In this document: in pieces, positions 26,288-34,555 of the stretch | How positions within the stretch are numbered: the stretch's first letter is position 1 | Layout: every line of letters starts with the position of its first letter | DNA from: Bradyrhizobium sp. AUGA SZCCT0158 | GTDB lineage: Bacteria > Pseudomonadota > Alphaproteobacteria > Rhizobiales > Xanthobacteraceae | Assembly: GCF_018130065.1 (NCBI RefSeq) | Contig: NZ_JAFCME010000002.1 | Location: 186,001 to 250,000, forward strand | DNA length: 64,000 nucleotides | Direction: 5' to 3' | Program-made: the position numbers and the translations under genes | Notes under the pieces: model-generated | What the model saw: only the letters and a program-made list of their open reading frames with translations | The model's database searches: none | Told to the model about the DNA's origin: nothing

Positions 26288-26857
26288 TCAGCCCGACTTC
26301 CCTCGCTGCAGCACCATCGCGAGCCGCACCGCGACCGCCACCTGCCACACCGGATACAGCACCGAGGTGAGATCGAGATCGAGCGCGCTGTCGACCGCCA
26401 TCAGCGTGCCGGCCAGCGTGCCCGTGAGCAGAATCCGCATCCATAACGCCGCATCGCGCGGCCCGGCCGGCAGCAGCGCGATCGCCAGCGCCATCAAGCC
26501 GGAGCCGACGAAACCGCCGGCGAGGCCCGCCAGCACATTGCGCATCATCTTGGAGGCGCCATAGGCCTGCAGATCGATCCAGATCGCGGCGTTCACCGCG
26601 CAGACAAAAGCGACCATGGTGACAATGCCGGCAAGCAGCGCCGCCCAGAGCGGATTGGCGCTGCAGCGCCGAACCACGAAGAAGACGAGCACCGCAAACG
26701 GCACCGCCACCAGCGCCATGCGCAGATTGCCGGAACCGCCGCTGAACTTGTCGATCAGTTGCGGCGTGAGCGGCGTCAACAGGCCCGACAGCAGACCGCC
26801 GGCGGCAATCATCAAAAGATTGCGGGGAGCATCAGTGGCAGCGACGGCCTCGGTCAA
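26288..26857 (-). CDS. Predicted integral membrane protein, unknown function
   Basis: A 189-residue protein with about five transmembrane segments, including LLMIAAGGLLSGLLTPLTPQ, ALVAVPFAVLVFFVVR, AALLAGIVTMVAFVCAVNAA and VLAGLAGGFVGSGLMALAIA. No family recognised. I propose the TTG at 26857 as start because AGGGAGG lies about 7 bases upstream and because the longer open frame, from 26971, would run through the tmRNA terminator. It is convergent with the cupredoxin gene. Confidence 0.65.
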   Translation of the reverse strand: MTEAVAATDAPRNLLMIAAGGLLSGLLTPLTPQLIDKFSGGSGNLRMALVAVPFAVLVFFVVRRCSANPLWAALLAGIVTMVAFVCAVNAAIWIDLQAYGASKMMRNVLAGLAGGFVGSGLMALAIALLPAGPRDAALWMRILLTGTLAGTLMAVDSALDLDLTSVLYPVWQVAVAVRLAMVLQRGKSG

Positions 26858-26934
26858 CGCGTTCGCCTCCCTCTCTGCGGCGCGGCAATCTAGCACGATA
26901 ACGGTTGCGATTGTACTCGCGCACAGCTTCACAA

Positions 26935-26968
26935 ATAAAAGCCGCGCCAACCCGAAGGTTGACGCGGC
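26935..26968 (-). terminator. Intrinsic terminator of the tmRNA gene
   Basis: On the minus strand GCCGCGTCAACC, loop TTCG, GGTTGGCGCGGC (12-base stem with one G-U pair), then TTTTATTT. It lies just downstream of the tmRNA coding piece. Confidence 0.85.
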
Positions 26969-27290
26969 CATGGCCGTTCTGTTGCCAGGTGGACCAACCC
27001 CGAACAGGTTACGCCGCGAGGCGCACTTCGTTCAATGCAACGTTATCGTTTGCATTTAGGTTTTTGACCCGATAACGGCGGTATCATGCCGAGCACAATT
27101 CCGAACTTCTTTGCGACCATCGATCCTGGTTCGCCCCCGCCATAGCAGCCCTGGGATCTTGCCTTGCGGCAGAATCGATCTCATGTGGAGCATGATCTTT
27201 TCGGATCGTGCTGTCGATGAGACCTTTAAGCTCAAGCTGCTAGGGTGGAGGCGCCGGGTACTGCCCCCGGGTCTGCCCGCAGTCCATTCA
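26941..27290 (-). ncRNA. ssrA: Two-piece (circularly permuted) tmRNA
   Basis: Read on the minus strand, the acceptor piece comes first: a T-arm with stem CCGGG/CCCGG and 7-base loop GGCAGTA (27270-27254), then the 3' acceptor strand CGCCTCC followed by ACC (27253-27244). After an intervening segment the coding piece begins with GGGGGCG at 27138-27132, which pairs with CGCCTCC, followed by a D-loop-like GGATCGATGG. It carries the tag reading frame at 27053-27009. Acceptor before coding piece is the permuted order known from alphaproteobacteria, in which the two RNAs stay separate after processing. tmRNA with SmpB rescues stalled ribosomes and tags the peptide for degradation. Outer ends are approximate; a terminator closes the gene. 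Confidence 0.9.
27009..27053 (-). other. tmRNA proteolysis-tag reading frame
   Basis: GCA AAC GAT AAC then through to TAA encodes the 14-residue tag ANDNVALNEVRLAA. The AND start and LAA end match the usual alphaproteobacterial SsrA tag pattern recognised by SspB and ClpXP; the middle is longer than in the short gamma-proteobacterial ANDENYALAA tag. Confidence 0.88.
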
Positions 27291-27367
27291 GAGTTTCAGC
27301 GCCATCGTCTTGCGACGAAGCGGTTGTACTCGGGATTGGCGGGGAAAGATAGGGTGGTGACTGGGAA

Positions 27368-27441
27368 TGGAGCGGGCGAAGGGAATCGAACCCTCGTATG
27401 CAGCTTGGGAAGCTGCCGTTCTACCATTGAACTACGCCCGC
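27368..27441 (-). tRNA. tRNA-Gly (anticodon CCC)
   Basis: On the minus strand the cloverleaf is complete: acceptor GCGGGCG (27441-27435) pairing with CGCCCGC, anticodon stem GCAGC/GCTGC with loop TTCCCAA, and T-arm AGGGTTCGATTCCCT. The CCA end is encoded (27370-27368). Anticodon CCC reads GGG codons. It lies 80-130 bases upstream of the tmRNA acceptor piece on the same strand. Confidence 0.96.
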
Positions 27442-27576
27442 GAACGCCACTCGTGGTTTTCGGTTCCGATCTGACGCAGCTCACATTGTCCGAGCTTTCG
27501 GCAATCTGCAACCCCTCAGTCGATGCGCTTGCTGCCAGCGAACCTACATCGCGAGAGGTGAAGACACGATAAACTC

Positions 27577-27812
27577 TTACAGGAGACCCGCGAACTCCTC
27601 CACCGTGAGCCCCGCCTGTCGAATGATCGAGCGCACGGTGCCTGGTTTCAGGTCCGTCCGGCATGAACCGGAACGGTTACCGTACGCGTCGGGTCACCGG
27701 GATAGACGAGGACGTGATGACTGCCGACAATTCGATTGACGAGGAAGCCCGCTCTCGTGAGAGCCTGGATGACACGCTTGCCGTTGACGGCTGGAAGCTT
27801 TCCGCCGCCCAC
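27577..27812 (-). pseudogene. hicA: Frameshifted hicA toxin gene
   Basis: Starting at a GTG that shares one base with the hicB stop (TAGTG), the frame encodes a HicA-like mRNA interferase: GKLPAVNGKRVIQALTRAGF, VNRIVGSHHVLVYPG with the catalytic His, and TVTVPVHAGR. At GGACGGACCTGAAACC the frame hits TGA (27650-27648) after 54 residues. Adding one base there restores a typical HicA C-terminus, DLKPGTVRSIIRQAGLTVEE and so on to a TAA at 27579-27577. The missing segment includes the last helix and strand of the fold, so the toxin is probably inactive unless this is a sequencing error. Confidence 0.8.
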
Positions 27813-28042
27813 TAGGCGGCCACCGTTACGTGCCGGATCTCGGGATGAGCATCGGACGGCGGCGCCATGCCCTGTTCCTGCCGGTACGCGAGGACGGCCC
27901 GGATGGCTTCCTCGGCATTGGCAAGCGCTTCCTGCTCGGTGTCGCCTTCCGTCACGACTTCGGGTAACGCCGGGACGAGCACAGTGAAGCCGCCACCCTC
28001 CTGCGGTTCGAGGATCACGGAATAGCTGTAGCTTGCTGCCAT
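27812..28042 (-). CDS. hicB: HicB-type antitoxin
   Basis: A 76-residue protein of the HicB family: SYSVILEPQEGGGFTVLVPA, then LPEVVTEGDTEQEALANAEE, a partly degraded RNase H-like fold that neutralises HicA. It lacks an obvious C-terminal DNA-binding domain, as in the short HicB form. The ATG at 28042 has AGGA upstream. It precedes hicA, the B-A order. It is intact, while the toxin gene is frameshifted. Confidence 0.88.
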   Translation of the reverse strand: MAASYSYSVILEPQEGGGFTVLVPALPEVVTEGDTEQEALANAEEAIRAVLAYRQEQGMAPPSDAHPEIRHVTVAA

Positions 28043-28208
28043 GATCTGGTTCCTGCGATCCCGCAACTTTGCGTTCCCCCTGATTAGCCGACCCGAGCGT
28101 TCCGCCAAGCCGTACCGGCGCCTCCCTGCCCCTACCCCCAACGGGTTATAAAGATTCCAGATGCGCGCTGTGACGACGGTGTTATGATCCTGCCGGGGTT
28201 GGTGGCGT

Positions 28209-28787
28209 ATGGCGGGGCGGGGCTACAGCATTTTTGACACGGGAATCGACCGGTGCGGGATCGCATGGGGCGATCTCGGCGTCACGGGCGTGCAGCTCCC
28301 GGAAGCCCGCGAGATCGACACCAGACGTCGGCTGTTCCAGCTTTACCCCGATGCCCGCGAACTTCGCCCTCCCGAAAATGTCGCGCTCGCGATCGAAGGC
28401 ATCGTGGCGTTGCTGCGCGGCGGTGACAGCGACCTTTCCGATGTCGCGCTCGACATGACCGGGATTCCCGCCTTCAACCAGCGCGTCTATCAGCTCGCCC
28501 GCACCATCCCGCGCGGCGAGACCCGCATTTATGGCGAGGTCGCCAGTGCGCTGCGCGCCTCGGGCGCAGTGTATTCGGTAGCGCAGGCGATCGCCCGCAA
28601 CCCCTTCATGATCATCGTGCCTTGCCACCGCGTGCTCGAGGCCGGGCACTATGCCGACAAGATATCGCCGAACGGCGGCGCCATTTCCAAGCGCCGGCTG
28701 CTGTCGATCGAAGGCACCCGTCCGACCGCCAGCAAGACCCTGTTCGACGTGCTGCTGCCGGTTGCGTCGCCTCGTCCGCCTACCTAA
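28209..28787 (+). CDS. ogt: Methylated-DNA-[protein]-cysteine S-methyltransferase
   Basis: A 192-residue DNA repair protein that takes methyl groups from O6-methylguanine onto its own cysteine. The acceptor motif IIVPCHRVL is near residue 138, preceded by the helix-turn-helix region IPRGETRIYGEVASALRA and the Asn hinge IARNPFMI. The N-terminal domain lacks the Ada metal-binding part, so it is an Ogt-type enzyme. The next gene starts nine bases downstream. Confidence 0.94.
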   Translation: MAGRGYSIFDTGIDRCGIAWGDLGVTGVQLPEAREIDTRRRLFQLYPDARELRPPENVALAIEGIVALLRGGDSDLSDVALDMTGIPAFNQRVYQLARTIPRGETRIYGEVASALRASGAVYSVAQAIARNPFMIIVPCHRVLEAGHYADKISPNGGAISKRRLLSIEGTRPTASKTLFDVLLPVASPRPPT

Positions 28788-28796
28788 ATTTGCGGG

Positions 28797-29636
28797 ATGA
28801 CAGCGACCACGCTCCTGGAACGCAAATCCATTTCGGTGTCGGACTTCCGCTGCAGCGCGGGGCCCGGCGACAAGCCGTTCGCGGAACAGCACCGCTGCCA
28901 CTCGATCTCCTATGTCCGCAAGGGCAGCTTCGGCCTGCACTGCCGCGGCAAGTTCAGTGAGTTGGTGGCGGGATCGGTGCTGATCGGCCATCCCGGCGAC
29001 GAATATACCTGCACGCATGAGCACGTCTGCGGCGACGAGTGCTTGTCGTTCTTTTTGAGCCCGGAGCTGGTGGAAGCGATCAGCGAAGCCAGGGATATCT
29101 GGCAGATCGGCTCGGCGCCGCCGCTGCCGGAGCTGATGGTGCTGGGCGAACTGGCGCAGGCGGCGGCAGACGGCAGCAGCGACATCGGCCTCGACGAGAT
29201 CGGGCAGGTGTTCGCCAGCCGCTTTGTCGAGGTGGTATCCGGCAAGCCACGCAAGACTGGTTCCGACGCCGCCCGCGACCGCCGCCGCGCGGTGGAAACC
29301 GCGCTGTGGATCGATGCCAATTCGCACCGCGAAATCGATCTGGAAGATGCCGCAGCGCAAGCCGGCATCAGCCCGTTCCATTTCCTGCGGCTGTTTTCCG
29401 ACGTGCTCGGCGTCACCCCGCACCAATATCTGCTGCGCTCGCGGCTGCGCCATGCGGCGCGGCGGCTGGCCGATGACGACAGCCCGATCACCGCTATCGC
29501 CTATGACGTCGGCTTCGGCGACCTGTCCAATTTCGTGCGCACGTTCCATCGCGCCGCCGGCGCCTCGCCGCTCCGGTTCCGCCAGGCCTCGCGCGGGAAG
29601 CGCAAGATTCTCCAAGAACGGCTTGCCCTCCACTAG
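28797..29636 (+). CDS. AraC family transcriptional regulator
   Basis: A 279-residue regulator with an N-terminal cupin-like sensing domain ([20 protein letters not shown], rich in Cys and His: [12 protein letters not shown]) and a C-terminal double helix-turn-helix of the AraC type ([20 protein letters not shown], then [20 protein letters not shown] and the end [14 protein letters not shown]). The several Cys of the sensor part could bind a metal or react with an electrophile. It follows ogt after nine bases, so it may control or be expressed with alkylation repair, which is inference. Confidence 0.92.
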   Translation: MTATTLLERKSISVSDFRCSAGPGDKPFAEQHRCHSISYVRKGSFGLHCRGKFSELVAGSVLIGHPGDEYTCTHEHVCGDECLSFFLSPELVEAISEARDIWQIGSAPPLPELMVLGELAQAAADGSSDIGLDEIGQVFASRFVEVVSGKPRKTGSDAARDRRRAVETALWIDANSHREIDLEDAAAQAGISPFHFLRLFSDVLGVTPHQYLLRSRLRHAARRLADDDSPITAIAYDVGFGDLSNFVRTFHRAAGASPLRFRQASRGKRKILQERLALH

Positions 29637-29694
29637 CTAGGGTTTCTCCAGGTTGCGCGGCATTCCCGCGCGCACTTCTCACTGGAGAACAGCA

Positions 29695-30054
29695 ATGTAC
29701 GACCACATCGGATTACGCGTCGGAAATCTCGACGCCAGCGTGCGCTTCTATACGGCAGCGCTCGCGCCCCTCGGCTTTGTGCTGTGCTCGCGCGATGATT
29801 CCGGCGCCGGCTTCGGCCCCAAGGGCGAACCCGCGCTCTGGCTGCATCTGCACAAGGGCGCTGGCAGCACCGGCGCCCATGTCGCGTTCCGCGCGCCTGA
29901 TCATGCCGCGATCAAGAAATTCCATGCCGAGGGACTGAAGGCCGGCGGCCGCGACAATGGCGGCGCGGGCGCGCGGGCGGACTACAGCCCGACTTACTAC
30001 GCGGCGTTTTTGATCGACCCTGATGGCAACAATGTCGAGGCGGTTTGCACGTAG
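29695..30054 (+). CDS. VOC family (glyoxalase/bleomycin-resistance) protein
   Basis: A 119-residue single VOC domain: MYDHIGLRVGNLDASVRFYT, LWLHLHKGAGSTGAHVAFRA, and DPDGNNVEAVC at the end, which holds metal-ligand candidates (His near residue 4, His in HVAF, Glu in VEAV). Members are metal-dependent isomerases, dioxygenases or binding proteins; no substrate can be named. I chose the ATG at 29695 because TGGAGA precedes it and the domain begins there. Confidence 0.9.
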   Translation: MYDHIGLRVGNLDASVRFYTAALAPLGFVLCSRDDSGAGFGPKGEPALWLHLHKGAGSTGAHVAFRAPDHAAIKKFHAEGLKAGGRDNGGAGARADYSPTYYAAFLIDPDGNNVEAVCT

Positions 30055-30063
30055 GTGCGCATC

Positions 30064-30156
30064 GTAGGGTGGGCAAAGCGAAGCGTGCCCACCATTCAAG
30101 GCAACGGCCTGGATAGATGGTGGGCACGGCGCGAAGTGCGCCTTTGCCCACCCTAC
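30064..30156. repeat. Intergenic palindromic repeat, GTAGGGTGGGC type
   Basis: GTAGGGTGGGCAAAGCGAAG at one end and CGCCTTTGCCCACCCTAC at the other, with GTGCCCACCA and TGGTGGGCAC inside, form two nested inverted repeats. It is a compact REP-like element in the gap before the SRPBCC gene. Confidence 0.8.
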
Positions 30157-30195
30157 GGACCGATGCCTCTCATTCTCATTCGAAGGACCTCAACC

Positions 30196-30597
30196 ATGGC
30201 TTCTATCCACAAGGACATCATCATCGACGCCGCGCCGGCCGACGTCTGGGACGCGGTGCGCGATTTCGGGGCGTTGCATACGCGGCTGGTGCCGGGCTTC
30301 GTGCTCGACACCCGCCTCGACGGCGACGCGCGGATCGTGACGTTTTCCAACGGCACGGTGGCGCGCGAACTCTTGGTCGATTGCGACGATGCGCGGCGGC
30401 GGCTGGTCTATGCCGTGATCAGCGAGCGGATCAAACAGCACAGCGCCGCGGTGCAGGTGACCGCCGAAGCCGATGGCCGCAGCCGGCTGGCCTGGACCGT
30501 CGACGTGCTGCCACATGAAATCGCGCCCTACATGAACGCGCAGATGGATCAGGCGGCGCTGGCGATGCAGAACGCGCTTGGGAAAGCCGCGGCATGA
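30196..30597 (+). CDS. SRPBCC (START/Bet v1-like) family protein
   Basis: A 133-residue polyketide-cyclase-like protein: IHKDIIIDAAPADVWDAVRD at the start, VTFSNGTVARELLVDCDDAR in the middle and a final helix YMNAQMDQAALAMQNALGKA. Members bind or transform hydrophobic ligands in a deep cavity. It overlaps the next gene by four bases (ATGA), so the two are translated together. AAGGA lies before the ATG at 30196. Confidence 0.88.
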   Translation: MASIHKDIIIDAAPADVWDAVRDFGALHTRLVPGFVLDTRLDGDARIVTFSNGTVARELLVDCDDARRRLVYAVISERIKQHSAAVQVTAEADGRSRLAWTVDVLPHEIAPYMNAQMDQAALAMQNALGKAAA

Positions 30598-31124
30598 TTT
30601 CCGCATTTCTCGAAGCGCTCGGCGCGGTCGGTCCTTCAGCCGACCGCGCCGGCAAGATGGATCTGTACGGACGCTTCATCGGCTCCTGGGATCTCGACGT
30701 CAGGCAATTCTCCGACGATGGCCGCGAGCGCCGCCGCGCCGGTGAATGGCATTTCGGCTGGGCGCTGGAGGGCCGCGCGATCCAGGATGTCTGGATCGTG
30801 CCGCCGCGTGGCGAAGCGCGACACGGCGACGCCACCGCCAAGGTCAATTCCTATGGCACGACGCTGCGGGTCTACGATCCCGATATCGATGCCTGGCGGA
30901 TCCAGTGGACCGATCCGGTCGCCAAAAATTTTCTGCAGATGATCGGCCGCGCTGAAGGCCGTGACATCGTGCAGCACGGCACGCGGCCGGATGGACAGCT
31001 GATGCGCTGGAGTTTTTCAAAGATCACGCCGAACTCGTTCCTCTGGCGTGGCGAGATATCCGCGGACAACGGCGCGAGCTGGCGTGTCAATACCGAGTTC
31101 ACCGCGCGGCGGCAGCCTTTGTAA
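30594..31124 (+). CDS. Conserved protein of unknown function (DUF1579-like)
   Basis: A 176-residue cytoplasmic protein with lipocalin-like strands: LYGRFIGSWDLDVRQFSDDG, WALEGRAIQDVWIVPPRG, VNSYGTTLRVYDPDIDAWRI and FLWRGEISADNGASW. The pattern (total weight of a reagent-like substrate replaced by Trp-rich strands) resembles the DUF1579 group, from memory. It is coupled to the SRPBCC gene by a four-base overlap, so the pair probably acts on the same ligand. Confidence 0.75.
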   Translation: MISAFLEALGAVGPSADRAGKMDLYGRFIGSWDLDVRQFSDDGRERRRAGEWHFGWALEGRAIQDVWIVPPRGEARHGDATAKVNSYGTTLRVYDPDIDAWRIQWTDPVAKNFLQMIGRAEGRDIVQHGTRPDGQLMRWSFSKITPNSFLWRGEISADNGASWRVNTEFTARRQPL

Positions 31125-31129
31125 TTTTG

Positions 31130-31178
31130 AGCATGATCCTTTCGGAAAACCGGCGGCCACTTTTCCGGGATCATGCTC
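31130..31178. repeat. Intergenic palindrome, GCATGATCC type
   Basis: AGCATGATCCTTTCGGAAAA and TTTTCCGGGATCATGCT form an inverted repeat around CCGGCGGCCAC. It lies just after the DUF1579-like stop and may end its transcript. A half-copy (GAGCATGATCTTTTCGGATC) lies inside the tmRNA intervening segment near 27188. Confidence 0.7.
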
Positions 31179-31284
31179 TACCGTGATCTTTCGCACAGAT
31201 CGGCAAGCCTCCCTTTCCTAGCGTCACCAGTTGCGCCCGGATGGCACCGCCCCCGCGGGCCGCGGCGCATTGGGAGGTCGAACC

Positions 31285-31746
31285 ATGACTGGAGCTGACA
31301 AGGTTGTGTGCCAGGCAGCCACGCTGCTGCTGCTGTTTGCCCTGACGACGACGCCGGCGAAGGCGCAATTCGCCGGGTTCGGTGGGGGTGGAGGCGGCGA
31401 CGACATGATGACGCAGATGGCGCCGATGCTGGAAATGATGAAGGCCAAGATGGGCAAGCGCCGCTTCGGCTTGATGATGCAGACCGTGGGGCCGATGATG
31501 GGCCGCATGATGGAAGGCGGCGGTGGTGGTTTCGGCGGCATGATGGGCGGTGGTGGAATCCCCGGCGGCTATGGCAGCGGTATGGCCCACGGCTATGGCG
31601 TCAACATGGGCGGCATGGGCGGCGGCGACATCATGGGTATGCTCGGCGGCGCCGGCGGCGGCGAGATGATGAGCATGATCCCGCAGTTGATGCGCATGGC
31701 CAATATGGGCGGCAGCCGTCACGGCCGAAAGCATCGGCGGCGCTGA
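31285..31746 (+). CDS. Methionine/glycine-rich secreted protein
   Basis: A 153-residue protein with a signal peptide (QAATLLLLFALTTTPAKA) and a highly biased mature part: by my count 26 Met in about 126 residues, mostly as MM pairs, within long Gly runs, and a basic end SRHGRKHRRR. Met-rich exported proteins often bind Cu(I) or Ag(I), but no family was recognised and function is unknown. The ATG at 31285 follows GGGAGG. It stands alone and is convergent with the MATE gene. The protein has almost no Cys outside the signal region. Confidence 0.75.
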   Translation: MTGADKVVCQAATLLLLFALTTTPAKAQFAGFGGGGGGDDMMTQMAPMLEMMKAKMGKRRFGLMMQTVGPMMGRMMEGGGGGFGGMMGGGGIPGGYGSGMAHGYGVNMGGMGGGDIMGMLGGAGGGEMMSMIPQLMRMANMGGSRHGRKHRRR

Positions 31747-31747
31747 G

Positions 31748-33190
31748 CTACGACAGCGCCGGGCGAGCCTTGGCAAGGGGGACGCGCTTCGGTCCCCACC
31801 GCGTCAGGATCACGCTGAGGCAGGACAGCAGGCCGAGCAGCATCATCGATGCGGCCGTCAGCATGAAAAAGTCCATAGCCGTGGCGTTGTGCGTCGACAG
31901 CCACCAGCCGCCGACGCCGATGAACACCAGCCGCGCGGTCTGCGCCAGCACGGGGCCGAGCACCTTGGCCGCGCCCTGCGATGAAAAATAGCAGGTCGTG
32001 GCAAGGCCGAGGAACGCATACATCGGCGCCGCCGTAGACAGATACTGCCGGCTTGCGGTGCGCACGCCCGCATTGTCGGTGAAGAGATTGACCCAGATGT
32101 CGGGGAAGATCGCGATCAAGGTCGCCAACGCTCCGACCCCGACAAAGGCCACGCCGCCCGCGATCCAGCAGATCCTGCGGGCCCGCGCGATGCGCTGCGC
32201 ACCGATCGCCATGCCGACCATCGGCACGGTCGCGATGCCGACCGCAAAGGCGATCGACGTCAACATGAATTCGAGCCGCGCGCCGATGCCGTAACCGGCC
32301 AGGATCTCGGTGCCGAAACCCGCCAGCATGTAGGTGAAGATGCTGATCGTCAGCACCGATTGCAGCGGCGAGAAGCAGGCGATGGCGCCGACCTTGAGAA
32401 TGTCGATGAACATCGCCCAGCGAATCCGCAGGCCGACGATCCTGGGAACGATGCGCGCGCGGCCGGAAAACAGATACCACGTCATCACTGAGATGCTGAT
32501 GAGGTAAGCGATCAGCGAACCGGCGGCGACGCCCTGCATGCCGAATTGCGGGATCGGACCGAGACCGAGACCGAGCGTGCCGCCGAGAATGATCTGGCAG
32601 ACGGCGGAAACCAGCATCAGCAGCGACGGCAGCTTCATGTTGCCGGTGCCGCGCAGGATGCCGGCCATCGTGTTCATCAGCCACGGCACGACAGCGCCGC
32701 CGAAGAATATCTGCGTGTAGCCGATCGCCTGCGCCAGCACGTTGCCGCGGCCGCCGAGCAATTCCAGCAGCTTTGGGCCGAAGATCAGCATGCCCAGCAT
32801 GAAGACGAGCCCGAAGCAGAGGCCAATGAGCAAGGCATGCGCGGCGAGCACCGACGCCCGCTCGGTATCACCGGCGCCGAGCGCGCGCGCGATCGCGGAC
32901 GCCACGCCGCCGCCCATGGCGCCGCCCGACATCGTCATGGTCAGGATCACGCAGGGAAACACCAGCGCCATCGCGGCCAGCGATTCCACCCCTAACCGGC
33001 CGATATAGGAGGTCTCGGCGATCACCACGCAGGTGCCTGCCGATAGCGCAATGACGTTGGGCCAGGCGAGCCATAACAGCGTGCGCAGGATCGGACCGTC
33101 GACCAGCGCATTCTTCGCCGGCGGCGGCGGTGGCGGCAGCGGGCGCTCTTCCTCGTCGACGGGAATTTCGGCAACGCCGATATCGGACAT
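31748..33190 (-). CDS. MATE family efflux transporter
   Basis: A 480-residue membrane exporter with about twelve transmembrane segments after a polar, Pro-rich cytoplasmic N-terminus (PLPPPPPPAKN). MATE features include LLWLAWPNVIALSAGTCVVI at the first helix, GGAMGGGVASAIARALGAG and NTMAGILRGTGNMKLPSLLM. It differs from the 8298-9623 exporter and belongs to another branch (NorM/VmrA-like by eye). It stops two bases after the Met-rich protein gene, on the opposite strand. Substrate unknown. Confidence 0.92.
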   Translation of the reverse strand: MSDIGVAEIPVDEEERPLPPPPPPAKNALVDGPILRTLLWLAWPNVIALSAGTCVVIAETSYIGRLGVESLAAMALVFPCVILTMTMSGGAMGGGVASAIARALGAGDTERASVLAAHALLIGLCFGLVFMLGMLIFGPKLLELLGGRGNVLAQAIGYTQIFFGGAVVPWLMNTMAGILRGTGNMKLPSLLMLVSAVCQIILGGTLGLGLGPIPQFGMQGVAAGSLIAYLISISVMTWYLFSGRARIVPRIVGLRIRWAMFIDILKVGAIACFSPLQSVLTISIFTYMLAGFGTEILAGYGIGARLEFMLTSIAFAVGIATVPMVGMAIGAQRIARARRICWIAGGVAFVGVGALATLIAIFPDIWVNLFTDNAGVRTASRQYLSTAAPMYAFLGLATTCYFSSQGAAKVLGPVLAQTARLVFIGVGGWWLSTHNATAMDFFMLTAASMMLLGLLSCLSVILTRWGPKRVPLAKARPALS

Positions 33191-33352
33191 TTCTGCTCCC
33201 GCGCGCGAAAGGCAACCTTAAGGTCGCGCGCCCATTCAATATTTTGGGCGCATTATCTTGCTGCGCCAGGATGTTTCCTAGCACGGCAGGCGCTGATTCC
33301 GCGTGCGCGAAACGCAATGGGGGCCTGCGCGATTGCAGGCGGGCGCACTCCC

Positions 33353-34414
33353 CTAGCCGATCGACCAGACGAACGGTGCCTTTCCGCCGGCCGGCGGCTT
33401 CAAATGCACGGGAATATGGCGGCCGCAGCCGGCTGCGAGGCCTTCGAACAATCCCTGCAGGACGCTGGCGCAGGCCGGGTGATAATCGCCGACATCGGCC
33501 ATCAGCTTCCAGCTCTGCTGCCGGATTTCGAACGTGCCGTCGGACTCGCTGATCTCAACCGCATCATCCTGCGCCTCGAACAGCGCACGCAGGAAGCCAG
33601 CAAATTCCTTCGGCCCGCCGCGGCTCGCCCCAAGGTTTTGCGCGATCTCGTCGAAATATTGCATGCCGATCAGCTTGCCGGTGAGGTGCAATAGATATCG
33701 GGCGTCCTCCGGGCCGAAGCATTGCACCATCACGGGAGCCGCGGTCTTCACATATTCCATCGCGTAGTTGCGATAGGCCTTTTCCAACCGCGGCTTCGGC
33801 CAGCTTGCAACAGGCAATGCCGGCGCGGTGGCGGGATCGAAGCGCGGCGCTTCGAGATGCCGCGCGAACACCATTCGGGCATCTAACTCGAGCGGATGAT
33901 CGTATTCGCAGTAATAGCCTTCGAGGCCGTCCTGGCCGTCGACGCTTTGCTTGGTACAGACGAAGCCGAGATTGAGATTGCCGAGCGCCACGCCGTTATT
34001 GCCGTGCCAGCCCCGCAGCATCGCGCGCGACACTTCGCCGGGCACGCCGCAGATCGCGGTGCCCCGCCAGATCCAGCGCGGCGGCGGATAACGGATCCAG
34101 GCCTTGCGATCGGTCTCGTACATGTATTCGACATGGACGCCGCCGATCCAGTTCGAGAGATAGTGATACTGCGCAGCCGCGACCGCCGGCGGCAGATGGC
34201 TGAGCCCGAGTTTTTCCAGCCCCGGCAGGAAGCGCTCCTGCTGCTGGCGGCGAAACACCCGGAACACGAATTCGGCGGCATCCGCCGTGCCGCGGCGCGA
34301 GACCACGGTGAGAACGAGGCCGGTGAAAAACGCGTGATAGAGATCAGCGATGCTGCGCCACTTCGCCCATTGCGCTTGCTGCGCGGGGTCATCCTTCGCC
34401 TCGGTCATCGCCAT
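33353..34414 (-). CDS. Hypothetical protein
   Basis: A 353-residue protein without signal peptide or clear membrane segment. Striking conserved-looking stretches are [40 protein letters not shown] and [20 protein letters not shown], rich in aromatic residues, His and Cys. The second half ([20 protein letters not shown]) looks helical. I do not recognise the family. The ATG at 34414 is chosen because AAAAGGGAA precedes it; a GTG eight codons upstream is less likely. It is divergent from the sugar-dehydrogenase-like lipoprotein gene with about 140 bases between. Confidence 0.75.
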   Translation of the reverse strand: MAMTEAKDDPAQQAQWAKWRSIADLYHAFFTGLVLTVVSRRGTADAAEFVFRVFRRQQQERFLPGLEKLGLSHLPPAVAAAQYHYLSNWIGGVHVEYMYETDRKAWIRYPPPRWIWRGTAICGVPGEVSRAMLRGWHGNNGVALGNLNLGFVCTKQSVDGQDGLEGYYCEYDHPLELDARMVFARHLEAPRFDPATAPALPVASWPKPRLEKAYRNYAMEYVKTAAPVMVQCFGPEDARYLLHLTGKLIGMQYFDEIAQNLGASRGGPKEFAGFLRALFEAQDDAVEISESDGTFEIRQQSWKLMADVGDYHPACASVLQGLFEGLAAGCGRHIPVHLKPPAGGKAPFVWSIG

Positions 34415-34555
34415 TCCGGTTCCCTTTTCTTTCCACACGCAGGGTTGGGGTTCAATTCACGCGAATTTCATGGCAGGCGCCGCGAACAATGGCCGGCTTT
34501 CCGCATTGGTGGAGCGATATGCACCGCATTGTACATCGATATGCAAGGAGCCGTC

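Noticed and set aside
26288..26971. Long start of the membrane protein at 26971
   Set aside because: The first 38 codons would run through the tmRNA terminator hairpin, while a TTG with a strong ribosome site lies at 26857.
27111..27572. A 153-codon plus-strand open frame across the tmRNA and tRNA-Gly
   Set aside because: It is antisense to two RNA genes with clear structure.
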